A stretch of 34,536 bases of DNA from Clostridia bacterium. GTDB taxonomy: Bacteria > Bacillota > Clostridia > Oscillospirales > CAG-272. The DNA lies in the NCBI GenBank assembly GCA_017452525.1, contig JAFTMG010000033.1, positions 1 through 34,536 on the forward strand, read 5' to 3'. The notes beneath the pieces were generated by a model. The model had not been told where the DNA came from and searched no databases. It saw only the letters and a list, made by a program, of their open reading frames with translations. This document shows, piece by piece, positions 6,554-14,692 of the stretch (the first letter of the stretch is position 1; each line of letters opens with the position of its first letter). The position numbers were made by a program, and so were the translations under genes.

Positions 6554-7663
6554 ATGAAAAACACGTTTGGAAATCAGGTCAGTATCACTCTCTTTGGGGA
6601 GAGCCACGGCGCGGCGATCGGCGCGGTGCTGGACGGTCTTGCCCCCGGCATCCCCGTGGATGAGGACGAGATCCGCCACGCGCTCTCCCTTCGCAGAGCC
6701 ACCGGCAATCTGTCCACCGCACGGCAGGAGAGCGATCCCTTCGTGATCGAGAGCGGTGTGTGGAACGGCGTGACCACGGGGACCCCCATCTGTATTCTGA
6801 TCCCGAATCAGAGCCAGCACAGCCGCGACTATGCCGCGTTGCGCGGAAAGGCGCGCCCGGGACATGCCGATTATACCGCCTTCTGCAAATATCATGGCTA
6901 CGAGGATTATCGCGGCGGCGGTCATTTCAGCGGCCGCATCACGGCGGCGCTGGTGGCGGCGGGGACGATCGCCCGCGGCGCGCTCCGTCAGAACGGGATC
7001 CAGCTCGGCACCCATATGGCGCGCTGCGCGGGGATCGCGGATCGCGCCTTTGACGTGACCGACCCCGAAAACGATCTGGATTTCCTTGCCGATGCCGTGT
7101 TCCCCGTGTTGGACGCGGAGGCGGCGGAGGATATGAAGGACGCCATTCTTGCCGCCAAGGAAGAGGGCGACAGTGTGGGCGGTGTGCTGGAAACGCTGGT
7201 CCTCGGTATGCCTGCGGGGGTGGGCGAGCCGTGGTTTGACACGGTGGAGAGCGTCCTGTCCCACGCGCTGTTCGGCATTCCCGCCGTCAAGGGTGTGGAA
7301 TTCGGCGATGGCTTTGCTCTTTCCGAGCTTTGCGGCAGTCAGGCAAACGACGCCTTCCGCGCCGACGCCGACGGCAACGTGTTCACCGCCACCAACCGCA
7401 ACGGCGGGATCAACGGCGGGATCACCAACGGCATGCCCCTGCGGTTCCGTTGCGCGGTCAAGCCCACGCCCTCCATCTATAAGGTCCAGCAGACGGCGGA
7501 TTTCCTGACCGGAGAAAACGTGGAGCTTCAGATCGAGGGGCGCCATGACCCCTGCATCGTCCATCGCGCCCGCGCCGTGGTCGATGCCGTCACCGCCATT
7601 GTGCTGTGCGATCTGCTGGCAGGCAGATACGGCACCGATTGGCTTGGAGGTGACGGCGTATGA
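6554..7663 (+). CDS. aroC: Chorismate synthase
   Basis: 369 residues. Catalyses the last common step, EPSP to chorismate, with reduced FMN. Signatures: FGESHG near residues 14-19, RPGHADYT near 101-108, the GGGHFSGR segment and GRHDPC near residue 330. It starts at ATG 6554, 6 nt after GGAG, with only 2 nt separating it from aroB. Its stop codon overlaps the next start (ATGA at 7660-7663), indicating translational coupling. No frame damage is seen. Confidence 0.96.
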   Translation: MKNTFGNQVSITLFGESHGAAIGAVLDGLAPGIPVDEDEIRHALSLRRATGNLSTARQESDPFVIESGVWNGVTTGTPICILIPNQSQHSRDYAALRGKARPGHADYTAFCKYHGYEDYRGGGHFSGRITAALVAAGTIARGALRQNGIQLGTHMARCAGIADRAFDVTDPENDLDFLADAVFPVLDAEAAEDMKDAILAAKEEGDSVGGVLETLVLGMPAGVGEPWFDTVESVLSHALFGIPAVKGVEFGDGFALSELCGSQANDAFRADADGNVFTATNRNGGINGGITNGMPLRFRCAVKPTPSIYKVQQTADFLTGENVELQIEGRHDPCIVHRARAVVDAVTAIVLCDLLAGRYGTDWLGGDGV

Positions 7664-8898
7664 TGTACGGCTGCATTGCCGAGCATCTGGGGCACAGCTT
7701 TTCGGCGCTGATCCATGCCCGACTTGCCGACTATACGTATGAGCTGTGTGAGCTGACCCCCTGTGAGGTGGACGGCTTTATGAAGGAAAAGGCGTTTCGC
7801 GCCATCAACGTGACCATTCCCTATAAACAGACGGTCATTCCTTATCTGGACGAGGTGGATGAGATCGCCCGCCGCATCGGCGCGGTCAACACCGTCGTCA
7901 ACCGCGACGGCAGGCTTTACGGCTACAACACCGATTTTGCCGGCATGTGTGCGCTGATCGAGCGACTGGGGCTTTCGCTGAAGGGCAAGAAGGTCGCCGT
8001 GCTCGGCACGGGCGGCACCTCCAAAACGGCGCGCGCCGTGGCGGCGCATCTCGGCGCCAAAGAGATATTGGTCGTTTCCCGCACCGCGCGGGAGGGCATC
8101 ATCGATTATGCCGCCCTGACCGCTGAGCATACCGATACCGAGATCCTGATCAACACCACCCCCGTGGGTATGTATCCCGACAATGACGGTCTGCCCGTGG
8201 TGCCCGAGCTGTTTCCGCGGCTGTGCGGCGTGGTGGATGCCGTCTACAATCCGCTCTCCACCGTGCTTGTGAGCCGTGCCCGCGCCATGGGTATCCCTGC
8301 CGAGGGCGGGCTTTATATGCTGGTGGCGCAGGCGGCGTTTGCCGTGGAGCATTTTCTGGACGTGCGCATCCCGCGGGAGAAGATCGACGAGGTGTATGCC
8401 GATATCGTGCGGGAAAAGCGAAATATCGTGCTGGTCGGCATGCCCGGGTGCGGCAAAACGACGCTGGGGCGTATGCTTGCCAACCGTCTCGGCATGGGCT
8501 TTGTTGACTGCGATGAGGAGATCGTGCGCCGCGAGGGCATGCCGATCCCGCAGATCTTCGCCGAGCGGGGCGAGAGCGCCTTCCGCGATTGCGAGAGCGC
8601 GGCGATCCGCGAGGCGGTGGCTCCCTTGGGCGGCTACGTGATCGCCACAGGTGGCGGCGCCATTCTGAGGGAGGAGAACGTGTTCCGTCTCCGGCAGAAC
8701 GGTCTTCTGATCTTTATGGACCGCCCCCTTGACCAGATCGCCGCCACGGGCGACCGCCCGCTTTCCAGCGACCGCGAAATGCTGGAGACGAGGTACCGCG
8801 AGCGGTATCCGAAATACCGCGCCTGTGCGGATATCATCCTTCCCATCGGCTCGGATGCGGAGGAGAATACGCAAAAGCTGATAAACGCATTGAAATAA
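7660..8898 (+). CDS. aroE-aroK: Fused shikimate dehydrogenase - shikimate kinase
   Basis: A 412-residue fusion. Residues 1-250 are shikimate dehydrogenase: SFS substrate motif at 13-15, catalytic Lys56 (NVTIPYKQ), Asp92 (NTDFAG), NADP-binding GTGGTSKTA at 116-124 and Gln224 in YMLVAQAA. Residues 254-412 are shikimate kinase: Walker A GMPGCGKTT at 260-268, D283/D285, FRDCE with Arg309, GGG at 331-333 and a GDRPL lid at 364-368. The two domains are joined by a short REK-type linker with no stop between. This one protein performs 3-dehydroshikimate to shikimate and shikimate to shikimate-3-phosphate. It starts in an ATGA overlap with aroC; a second ATG one codon on is possible. Confidence 0.94.
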   Translation: MMYGCIAEHLGHSFSALIHARLADYTYELCELTPCEVDGFMKEKAFRAINVTIPYKQTVIPYLDEVDEIARRIGAVNTVVNRDGRLYGYNTDFAGMCALIERLGLSLKGKKVAVLGTGGTSKTARAVAAHLGAKEILVVSRTAREGIIDYAALTAEHTDTEILINTTPVGMYPDNDGLPVVPELFPRLCGVVDAVYNPLSTVLVSRARAMGIPAEGGLYMLVAQAAFAVEHFLDVRIPREKIDEVYADIVREKRNIVLVGMPGCGKTTLGRMLANRLGMGFVDCDEEIVRREGMPIPQIFAERGESAFRDCESAAIREAVAPLGGYVIATGGGAILREENVFRLRQNGLLIFMDRPLDQIAATGDRPLSSDREMLETRYRERYPKYRACADIILPIGSDAEENTQKLINALK

Positions 8899-8922
8899 AT
8901 TTCCCAAACGAAAGGCAGATCC

Positions 8923-9363
8923 ATGAAATTCCTTGTTTTGAACGGACCAAACCTCAATTTTCTCGGCATCCGCGAGCCGGGGATCTACGGTAGCGAGACC
9001 TATGCGACGCTGTTGGATAAGATCCGCACTCATGCCGCGATGCGCGGGGTCGAGGTCAAGCTGGCGCAGTCTAACCATGAGGGCGCGCTGGTGGACGAGA
9101 TCCAGGCGGCATTCGGTGACTGTGACGGCATCGTTATCAATCCCGGCGCCTATACGCATACCAGCGTGGCGATCCTCGACGCCGTGAAGGCGGTCAACAT
9201 CCCGACCGTTGAGGTGCATATCTCGGACGTCTCCAAGCGAGAGGACTTCCGTCAGATCAGCTATATCCGCGCCGCCTGTATCGCCACCGTCTCGGGGCAT
9301 GGCACCGATGGGTATCTTGAAGCCATCGACCTGCTGATCGCCCATCTCGGAGGCGGAGCATGA
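8923..9363 (+). CDS. aroQ: Type II 3-dehydroquinate dehydratase
   Basis: A 146-residue type II dehydroquinase (dodecameric flavodoxin-like fold) that dehydrates 3-dehydroquinate to 3-dehydroshikimate. Diagnostic motifs: LNGPNLNFLGIREP near the N-terminus, the catalytic Tyr in EPGIYGSETY, NPGAYTHTS, EVHISD and SGHGTDGY. Its presence explains why the operon has no type I aroD. It starts at ATG 8923 behind AAAGG, 24 nt after the aroE-aroK stop, and overlaps aroA by an ATGA. Confidence 0.96.
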   Translation: MKFLVLNGPNLNFLGIREPGIYGSETYATLLDKIRTHAAMRGVEVKLAQSNHEGALVDEIQAAFGDCDGIVINPGAYTHTSVAILDAVKAVNIPTVEVHISDVSKREDFRQISYIRAACIATVSGHGTDGYLEAIDLLIAHLGGGA

Positions 9364-10610
9364 GCGCGGGAGGCATGGTCACCATAGCGCCCGGTCGTGC
9401 CGAGGGACGCGCGGTCGCGCCACCCTCCAAGAGTATGGCGCACCGCTGGCTGATCGGCTCGGCGTTGGCAGGCGGAGAGAGCATCATCCGCCGTCTTGCC
9501 ACCTCTGAGGATATGCTTGCCACCTCCGACTGTCTGCGGGCACTCGGTGCGCGCGTGGAGGGTCTTGAAAACGGCAGCTGCACCGTGCGCGGGCTTGACG
9601 GCAAGCCGCAGGGCATGCCGGGGCGCGAGCGGCATCTGTACTGTCGGGAAAGCGGCAGTACGCTGCGGTTTCTGCGTCCGCTGTGTCTGCTGGACGGTGT
9701 AAGAAGCGTTCTCCACGGCACGGGCAGGTTGCTTGCCCGCCCCATGGGGATCTACGGGGAGCTGTGCCGCGAGCGAGGGATCTTTTTTGAACAGAACGCC
9801 GAGACCGTCACCGTCTGCGGGCGGCTGACGGCAGGCGATTATAGCATGCGGGGCGACGTGAGCAGTCAGTTTATCACCGGGCTTCTCTTCGCACTCCCGT
9901 TGCTTGAGGGCGACAGCCGCATCAGGCTGACGACGCATCTCGAAAGCCGCTCTTATCTTGATCTGACCGTTGACGCGTTGCGCACCTTCGGTATCCGCGT
10001 GGAATTTGTCGGCGAGCGGGAGATCTTCATCCCCGGCGGACAGCGATACCGTCCGGTGGATGCCACCGTGGAGGGAGATCATTCCAACGCCGCCTTCCTC
10101 GGCGCGCTGAACGCCGTGGGGGGCAACGTGGCGATCGAGGGTCTGCGGGAGGACTCCCTGCAGGGCGACCGTGTGTGGAGGACGCATATGGCGGCACTTG
10201 CGGCGGGTACGCCCACCGTCTCCCTGGCGGATTGCCCCGACCTCGGTCCCGTGCTGATGGCGGTGGCGGCGGCAGGGCAGGGGGCAGTCTTCACCGATGC
10301 CGCCCGTCTGAAGATCAAGGAAAGTGACCGCGGCGCCGCCATGGCGGCGGAGCTTGCCGCCTTCGGTGTGAAGTCGGAGATTTCGGAGGACGGCTCCGTT
10401 ATCCGTGTTCCCGGCGGAATGCTCCGTGCTCCCAACAGAGTGCTGTACGGACACAATGACCACCGTATCGTCATGTCGCTGGCGGTGCTGTGTACCCTGA
10501 CGGGCGGTAGCATCACCGATGCCCGCGCCGTGGCAAAGAGTATGCCCGACTTTTTTGAGGTGCTGAGCTCGCTCGGCATCCGTTGTGAATGGAAAGAAAC
10601 AAAAGGATGA
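9360..10610 (+). CDS. aroA: 3-phosphoshikimate 1-carboxyvinyltransferase (EPSP synthase)
   Basis: 416 residues. Transfers the enolpyruvyl group of PEP to shikimate-3-phosphate. Substrate-binding landmarks are PPSKSMAHR near residues 21-29, ESGSTLRFLRPL near 97-108, GDHSNAAFLGAL, the KESDRGAAMAAEL segment and GHNDHRIVMSLAV near the C-terminus. The start ATG 9360 overlaps the aroQ stop. The stop at 10608-10610 is 4 nt before tyrA, whose ribosome site lies inside the end of aroA. Confidence 0.95.
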   Translation: MSAGGMVTIAPGRAEGRAVAPPSKSMAHRWLIGSALAGGESIIRRLATSEDMLATSDCLRALGARVEGLENGSCTVRGLDGKPQGMPGRERHLYCRESGSTLRFLRPLCLLDGVRSVLHGTGRLLARPMGIYGELCRERGIFFEQNAETVTVCGRLTAGDYSMRGDVSSQFITGLLFALPLLEGDSRIRLTTHLESRSYLDLTVDALRTFGIRVEFVGEREIFIPGGQRYRPVDATVEGDHSNAAFLGALNAVGGNVAIEGLREDSLQGDRVWRTHMAALAAGTPTVSLADCPDLGPVLMAVAAAGQGAVFTDAARLKIKESDRGAAMAAELAAFGVKSEISEDGSVIRVPGGMLRAPNRVLYGHNDHRIVMSLAVLCTLTGGSITDARAVAKSMPDFFEVLSSLGIRCEWKETKG

Positions 10611-10614
10611 CCAA

Positions 10615-11484
10615 ATGAAAAAACTTGATCCGAAATCCACCGAAATACTGATCGTCGGTCTCGGCTTGCTGGGTGGTTGCTATGCGCGGGCATTGACCGA
10701 GAAGGGATTTACCGTACGCGCCATCACGCTGGAGCAGTCCTCCATCGATTACGCCGTGTCGCACGGGTTTTTGGCAGGCGGCTCCACCGAGGTGGATGCC
10801 GAGCTGATCGCCCGCTCCGATCTGATCGTCTTTGCACTCTATCCCCACATCTTCGTGGAGTGGGTGGAACAATACCAGCATCTCATCTCCCCGGGCACGG
10901 TGCTGACCGACGTCACGGGTGTCAAGGGGAACGTGGTCGGGAAGATACAGGGTATGCTTCGCCCCGACGTGGAGTTTATCGCGGCGCATCCCATGGCGGG
11001 CAGAGAGGTCAGCGGTGTGGAGAACAGTGACCCGAAGATCTTTTGCGGCGCGAACTACATCGTCGTTCCCACCGAGAAAAACACGGAGGATGCCATTCGC
11101 CTCTGCGAGGAGCTGGGTGAGCTTCTGGGCTTTGCCCGTGTTTCCCGCCTTTCCCCCGAGGAGCATGACCGCATGATCGCCTTTCTTTCTCAGCTGACCC
11201 ATTGTATCGCCGTGACGCTGATGTGCTGCAACGACGAGCCGGGGCTGGAGAAATATACCGGCGACTCCTTCCGCGATCTGACCCGCATCGCCCGCATCAA
11301 CGACGCCATGTGGAGCGAGCTGTTTATGGAAAACCGCGATCTTTTGCTGGATCAGATGGATATCTTCATCGATCGGTTCATTGAGCTGCGCAACTTCCTT
11401 GCCGGCGGACACGTGGAGGATATGCGTGCCATGATGCGTCATTCCACCGAGAGGCGGGCGAGATTTGACAAGCCCAAGGAATAA
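10615..11484 (+). CDS. tyrA: Prephenate dehydrogenase
   Basis: 289 residues. Oxidatively decarboxylates prephenate to 4-hydroxyphenylpyruvate for Tyr synthesis. The N-terminal Rossmann motif is VGLGLLGG (near 15-22); DVTGVKG, the AAHPMAGRE loop and the SQLTH helix are typical of the family. There is no C-terminal ACT domain and no chorismate mutase domain; mutase activity is supplied by PheA. An ATG at 10585 is in frame but lies inside aroA; ATG 10615, behind AAAAGGATGA, is the likely start. Confidence 0.93.
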   Translation: MKKLDPKSTEILIVGLGLLGGCYARALTEKGFTVRAITLEQSSIDYAVSHGFLAGGSTEVDAELIARSDLIVFALYPHIFVEWVEQYQHLISPGTVLTDVTGVKGNVVGKIQGMLRPDVEFIAAHPMAGREVSGVENSDPKIFCGANYIVVPTEKNTEDAIRLCEELGELLGFARVSRLSPEEHDRMIAFLSQLTHCIAVTLMCCNDEPGLEKYTGDSFRDLTRIARINDAMWSELFMENRDLLLDQMDIFIDRFIELRNFLAGGHVEDMRAMMRHSTERRARFDKPKE

Positions 11485-11525
11485 ATTTGAAATAGATCTA
11501 TCAGACATAAAGGAGAGTATTTACC

Positions 11526-12557
11526 ATGAATATGCGTTTCTACAGAAAATTGCCGATGCCGATCGACATTAAGGCAGAATTTCCCGTCAGCGAGGATCTG
11601 GCGGCGATCAAGGCGGCGCGCGATGAGGAGATCGCCCGCGTCTTCCGCGGTGAGTCGGATAAATTCCTGCTCATTATCGGTCCCTGCTCGGCGGATAACC
11701 GCGAGGCAGTGCTGGATTATATCGGCAGACTGCGCCGTGTGCAGGACCGCGTTGCCGACAAGGTGCTGATCATCCCCCGCATCTACACCAATAAGCCCCG
11801 CACCACCGGCGACGGCTATAAGGGCATGCTCCATCAGCCCAATCCCGACGAGCGCCCCGACATGCTCAAGGGCATCGTCGCCATCCGCGAGCTGCATCTG
11901 TCCGCCCTGCGTGACTATGCCTTCACCTGTGCCGACGAGATGCTGTATCCCGAAAATCACCGTTATCTTTCCGACCTGCTGTCCTACGTTGCGGTGGGTG
12001 CGCGTTCCACCGAGAACCAGCAGCACCGCCTGACCGCCAGCGGTCTGAATATCCCCGTCGGCATGAAGAACCCCACGGGCGGCGATATTTCGGTCATGAT
12101 GAACGCCATCACCGCCGCACAGCATAAGCATACCTTCATCTACCGCGGCTGGGAGGTGGAGAGCCAGGGCAACCCCTATGCCCACGCCATCATGCGCGGC
12201 TATCAGGATGCCACGGGCAAGACCATTCCCAACTATCACTACGAGGATCTGATCCGCCTGCACGAGCGCTATGAGGCGAGCGGACTGCTCAATCCCGCCG
12301 TCATCGTGGACACCAACCACGCCAACTCCGGCAAGCAGTATCTGGAGCAGATGCGTATCGCCCGCGATATCCTGTACAGCCGCCGTCAGCACACCGAGCT
12401 GCATAAGATGGTCAAGGGTCTGATGATCGAGAGCTACATCGAGGACGGTGCCCAGAAGATCGGCAACCACGTCTACGGTCAGTCCATCACCGACCCCTGC
12501 CTCGGCTGGGAAAAGACCGAGGCGCTGATTGAGGAGATCGCGGATAAGCTGGGTTAA
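11526..12557 (+). CDS. aroF: 3-deoxy-7-phosphoheptulonate synthase (DAHP synthase, AroG/AroF-like)
   Basis: 343 residues. Catalyses the first committed step, PEP + erythrose-4-phosphate to DAHP. It is the class I alpha type resembling E. coli AroG/AroF/AroH: LIIGPCSADNREAVLDY, RIYTNKPRTTGDGYKG, VGARSTENQQHR, GMKNPTGGD, DTNHANSGK and a late GQSITDPCLGWE are all present, including the conserved metal ligands Cys, His, Glu and Asp. No chorismate mutase or ACT extension is fused. The short N-terminal segment corresponds to the region that binds feedback effectors in E. coli, but which effector acts here cannot be told, so the letter in aroF is nominal. SD AAAGGAG at 11511-11517. Last gene of the operon. 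Confidence 0.93.
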   Translation: MNMRFYRKLPMPIDIKAEFPVSEDLAAIKAARDEEIARVFRGESDKFLLIIGPCSADNREAVLDYIGRLRRVQDRVADKVLIIPRIYTNKPRTTGDGYKGMLHQPNPDERPDMLKGIVAIRELHLSALRDYAFTCADEMLYPENHRYLSDLLSYVAVGARSTENQQHRLTASGLNIPVGMKNPTGGDISVMMNAITAAQHKHTFIYRGWEVESQGNPYAHAIMRGYQDATGKTIPNYHYEDLIRLHERYEASGLLNPAVIVDTNHANSGKQYLEQMRIARDILYSRRQHTELHKMVKGLMIESYIEDGAQKIGNHVYGQSITDPCLGWEKTEALIEEIADKLG

Positions 12558-12649
12558 GTTTTATACTAAAAAATATCCCTCTGAAAACATCCAAAATAAA
12601 TCGTGCGTCCCCACGGGGACTTGTCCGTGCATGGAAAGGAGTGAATCCG

Positions 12650-12703
12650 ATGCAGAATGAACATTTTGTGAAGAATGTAAACATTTTTCGGAAGGACTTG
12701 TAA
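12650..12703 (+). CDS. Small ORF of 17 codons after the aromatic operon
   Basis: ATG 12650 follows AAAGGAG with 8 nt spacing and encodes MQNEHFVKNVNIFRKDL before TAA 12701-12703. The ribosome site is as good as that of any gene here. Its last codons double as the -35 box of the next promoter. It is preceded by a GTCCC/GGGAC mini-hairpin (12607-12620). It could be a microprotein or a leader ORF, or chance; codon content gives no functional clue. I see no convincing intrinsic terminator between 12558 and 12650. Confidence 0.35.
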   Translation: MQNEHFVKNVNIFRKDL

Positions 12704-12726
12704 GCATGCCCGTGTTTTGCTATAAT
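12698..12726 (+). promoter_or_regulatory. Sigma-A promoter for the Ig-like domain gene
   Basis: TTGTAA (12698-12703), a 17-nt spacer and a perfect TATAAT (12721-12726). The -35 box overlaps the stop codon of the preceding 17-codon ORF. Confidence 0.75.
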
Positions 12727-12786
12727 GAAGAAAATCCATGCCGCCTCCGGTTGCGGGGATAGATCTGAATGGATAGGAGGAAGCAT

Positions 12787-13389
12787 ATGAAACAGAGGCT
12801 CTGGCTCACGGTCTGTAAGGGCGTATATATTCTGATTGTATTTCTTGTTTGCGCCGCGTTGCTTTATATCGTTCCGAATATCACGGAAAAGCTTGTGACG
12901 GCGCATCGGGAGCGCACAAAATATATCCCCGCAAAGGAATGGTCGGGGTTGGAAACAAGGGAATATTCCATGCAGGATCACCTTCTTGTCTCCATGTATG
13001 AAACGGGGAATCCCGATCCTGTATTTGAGACACCCGCCGATCCCGATTTCGATTTGACACAGATACATCTTCAAAAGGATCAGGAGCAATATTCGCTTCG
13101 TGCCGATCCCGGCATCTCGGTTGTCATGACCAATGGGTCAGCCGAAGACGTGGCTGTCGGTGAAAGGATCAATCTGGAGCGCCGGAACGGCTCTTCATGG
13201 GATCGGATGATCATCACGTATCATTATATGGTTCCCGCCTCCGGTACCGGCACGTTGCCTGCCGGTGAGAGTCGGGAATATACGGTTCGTTTTGAGGATT
13301 CGATCACGGTGTTGACCCCCGGCACATATCGCGCCGTCGCGTATGTGAACGGCAAAGCCGTCTACGCCGAATTTGAGCTGACCGAATAA
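12787..13389 (+). CDS. Membrane-anchored protein with C-terminal bacterial Ig-like domain
   Basis: About 200 residues. An N-terminal membrane segment (about 9-31, GVYILIVFLVCAALLYIVP) anchors an extracytoplasmic part. The C-terminal 90 residues have the layout of the Big_14-type immunoglobulin-like domain: polar start, W near the middle, LPAGESREYTV, then LTPGTYRAVAYVNG and a final AEFELTE strand. ATG 12769 is in frame, but ATG 12787 is correctly spaced from GGAGG and is preferred. It lies between its own promoter and a lipoprotein gene 48 nt downstream, so both probably act at the cell surface. A decayed copy of its 3' end follows the lipoprotein gene (14133-14240). Exact role unknown. Confidence 0.75.
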   Translation: MKQRLWLTVCKGVYILIVFLVCAALLYIVPNITEKLVTAHRERTKYIPAKEWSGLETREYSMQDHLLVSMYETGNPDPVFETPADPDFDLTQIHLQKDQEQYSLRADPGISVVMTNGSAEDVAVGERINLERRNGSSWDRMIITYHYMVPASGTGTLPAGESREYTVRFEDSITVLTPGTYRAVAYVNGKAVYAEFELTE

Positions 13390-13437
13390 CCGCCCCGCGG
13401 CGTACAAAATAAAAATGCACTTGAAAACAAGGAGGGG

Positions 13438-14127
13438 ATGTTTTTGAAGAAAATTATGTTGCTCTCTGCCATGATATTGCTGGTTGTTTTACTCACTTCT
13501 TGCGAAAAAGCGGAGGCGTCAACTACCACGACGGTATCAAGGGCAGAACAAACTACACCTGCGATAACAACGGGTGCCACAACGGAATCTGCGACGGCAA
13601 CAAGCGAAATCACCTCACAGGTATCTGTCACAACAGTAGCCGAAACGATAACAGAAGCAACCACTACCGCCCCGCCTGCCGAGATCAAGCCGATCCGCTC
13701 GATTTTCATGCATACGCACAATTTGTATGCTGAATCCGCCGGTTCGTACGGTTATACGTTTTACTACTTTACTCCCGAAATCGCGGCGACTGCCAAGACC
13801 AAAAAAACACCGATCAACGGTGAGGATCCGCTCAACACGGCGAATCTGGAGCAACAGATCTCCCAAGTGCCTGCCGAGGGGATGTTTGAATCGCTTTGCG
13901 AGGAGATGTGGGGGCTTCGCTTTGATCTGCTCCCCGAAGCTGTCGTGCGTCCCGAAAACGGCGGGACTGTGGTGGACGGAACGGATTTCTATCTGATCGT
14001 CACCTTTGAAGACGGCTCTGTCCTGACCTCTTCCGGCTATGCCGCAACCAAATACAACCGCACGTACAGCCGCTTGTTCGATCTGTTTTACGCCTATTCG
14101 CAAGGCAATTTCAAAGCAAACGGTTGA
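13438..14127 (+). CDS. Lipoprotein with Thr-rich linker, unknown function
   Basis: About 229 residues. A hydrophobic signal sequence ends in the lipobox LLTSC (Cys22 if started at ATG), then a Thr/Ser/Ala-rich linker (about 28-78, TTTTVSRAEQTTPAITTG and similar) leads to a globular domain of about 140 residues that I do not recognise. The start is uncertain: AAGGAGGGG nearly touches ATG 13438, while TTG 13444, giving MKKIMLLSAM, is better spaced and makes a classic lipoprotein signal. The linker style matches the lipoproteins at 32221 and 34378, but the globular domains are not alike. It is probably cotranscribed with the Ig-like protein upstream. Confidence 0.72.
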   Translation: MFLKKIMLLSAMILLVVLLTSCEKAEASTTTTVSRAEQTTPAITTGATTESATATSEITSQVSVTTVAETITEATTTAPPAEIKPIRSIFMHTHNLYAESAGSYGYTFYYFTPEIAATAKTKKTPINGEDPLNTANLEQQISQVPAEGMFESLCEEMWGLRFDLLPEAVVRPENGGTVVDGTDFYLIVTFEDGSVLTSSGYAATKYNRTYSRLFDLFYAYSQGNFKANG

Positions 14128-14132
14128 TGTGA

Positions 14133-14240
14133 GAAGGTCCCTTTGCGGAACATGGAATGCATGATGAACTCCGGGACACCATCGTGTTGCCGTATATGTG
14201 TGCAGGGCCCTACCATACCGAATTTGAATTGACAAAATAA
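14133..14240 (+). pseudogene. Decayed 3' end of an Ig-like domain gene
   Basis: The frame ending at TAA 14238-14240 reads YHTEFELTK and echoes the YAEFELTE end of the intact Ig-like gene at 13389. The nucleotide match continues past the stop (GAATTTGA-TGAC-AATAAC-C-CCG in both). The same frame upstream reads LRDTIVLPYM, comparable to EDSITVLTPG, but a TGA closes it at 14130 and no start or ribosome site is present. I infer a duplication of the gene whose second copy has been eroded. Confidence 0.5.
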
Positions 14241-14248
14241 CAGCTCCG

Positions 14249-14283
14249 AGAGCGCAGAGTTCGGTCTGCGCTCTTGCTTTTTT
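14249..14283 (+). terminator. Intrinsic terminator
   Basis: AGAGCGCAGA (14249-14258) pairs perfectly with TCTGCGCTCT (14265-14274) around GTTCGG, followed by TGCTTTTTT. It ends the Ig-like/lipoprotein unit. Confidence 0.88.
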
Positions 14284-14347
14284 GCTTATTTGTTGTTATA
14301 ATAATGGTGAACGATCGAAACGACCCCCGAAAGAGGTGATTTTGAAT

Positions 14348-14683
14348 ATGGAATTGCAACAAAAGCGCTTTGCAAAAAATGACGACGGCTTTATCTGCGC
14401 CCATTGCGGCAAGCGTGTGGAGCCGCTGGGCTACAGCTCCCGCAATCATTGCCCCTTCTGCCTGTGGTCTTTGCACGTGGACATTCAGCCGGGCGACCGC
14501 GCCAACCCTTGCGGCGGCGAGCTGGAGCCCATCCGCGTGGAGCCGGATGCCAAGAAAGGCTATATCATCGTGACCAAATGCCGCAAGTGCGGCGAGATCC
14601 GCCGTTGCCGTGCCGCCCTCAAGGCAAAGACGCAGCCGGATGATATCGACCTGCTGATCCGTTTGACGGTCGGACGGCTGTAA
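14348..14683 (+). CDS. RNHCP domain zinc-ribbon protein
   Basis: A 111-residue protein of the RNHCP family, named for the RNHCPFC motif seen at residues 32-38. Other metal-binding cysteines are CAHC (17-20), a Cys in NPCGGE, and CRKCGEIRRC near 79-88, so two zinc sites are likely. The family is of unknown function, though its domain resembles zinc ribbons of RNA- or nucleotide-related proteins. The start is taken as ATG 14348, about 8 nt after AGAGGTGA; TTG 14342 is in frame and possible. It ends 9 nt before the YhaN-like ATPase gene and is probably cotranscribed with it. Confidence 0.88.
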   Translation: MELQQKRFAKNDDGFICAHCGKRVEPLGYSSRNHCPFCLWSLHVDIQPGDRANPCGGELEPIRVEPDAKKGYIIVTKCRKCGEIRRCRAALKAKTQPDDIDLLIRLTVGRL

Positions 14684-14692
14684 GGAGGATAC

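Noticed and set aside
7528..9345. 605-codon minus-strand open frame
   Set aside because: Antisense to aroC, aroE-aroK and aroQ; His/Arg/Gly/Asp-rich composition typical of shadow translation.
12600..12635. Terminator of the aromatic operon
   Set aside because: Only a 5-bp GTCCC/GGGAC stem without a T tract is visible, so I did not call it.
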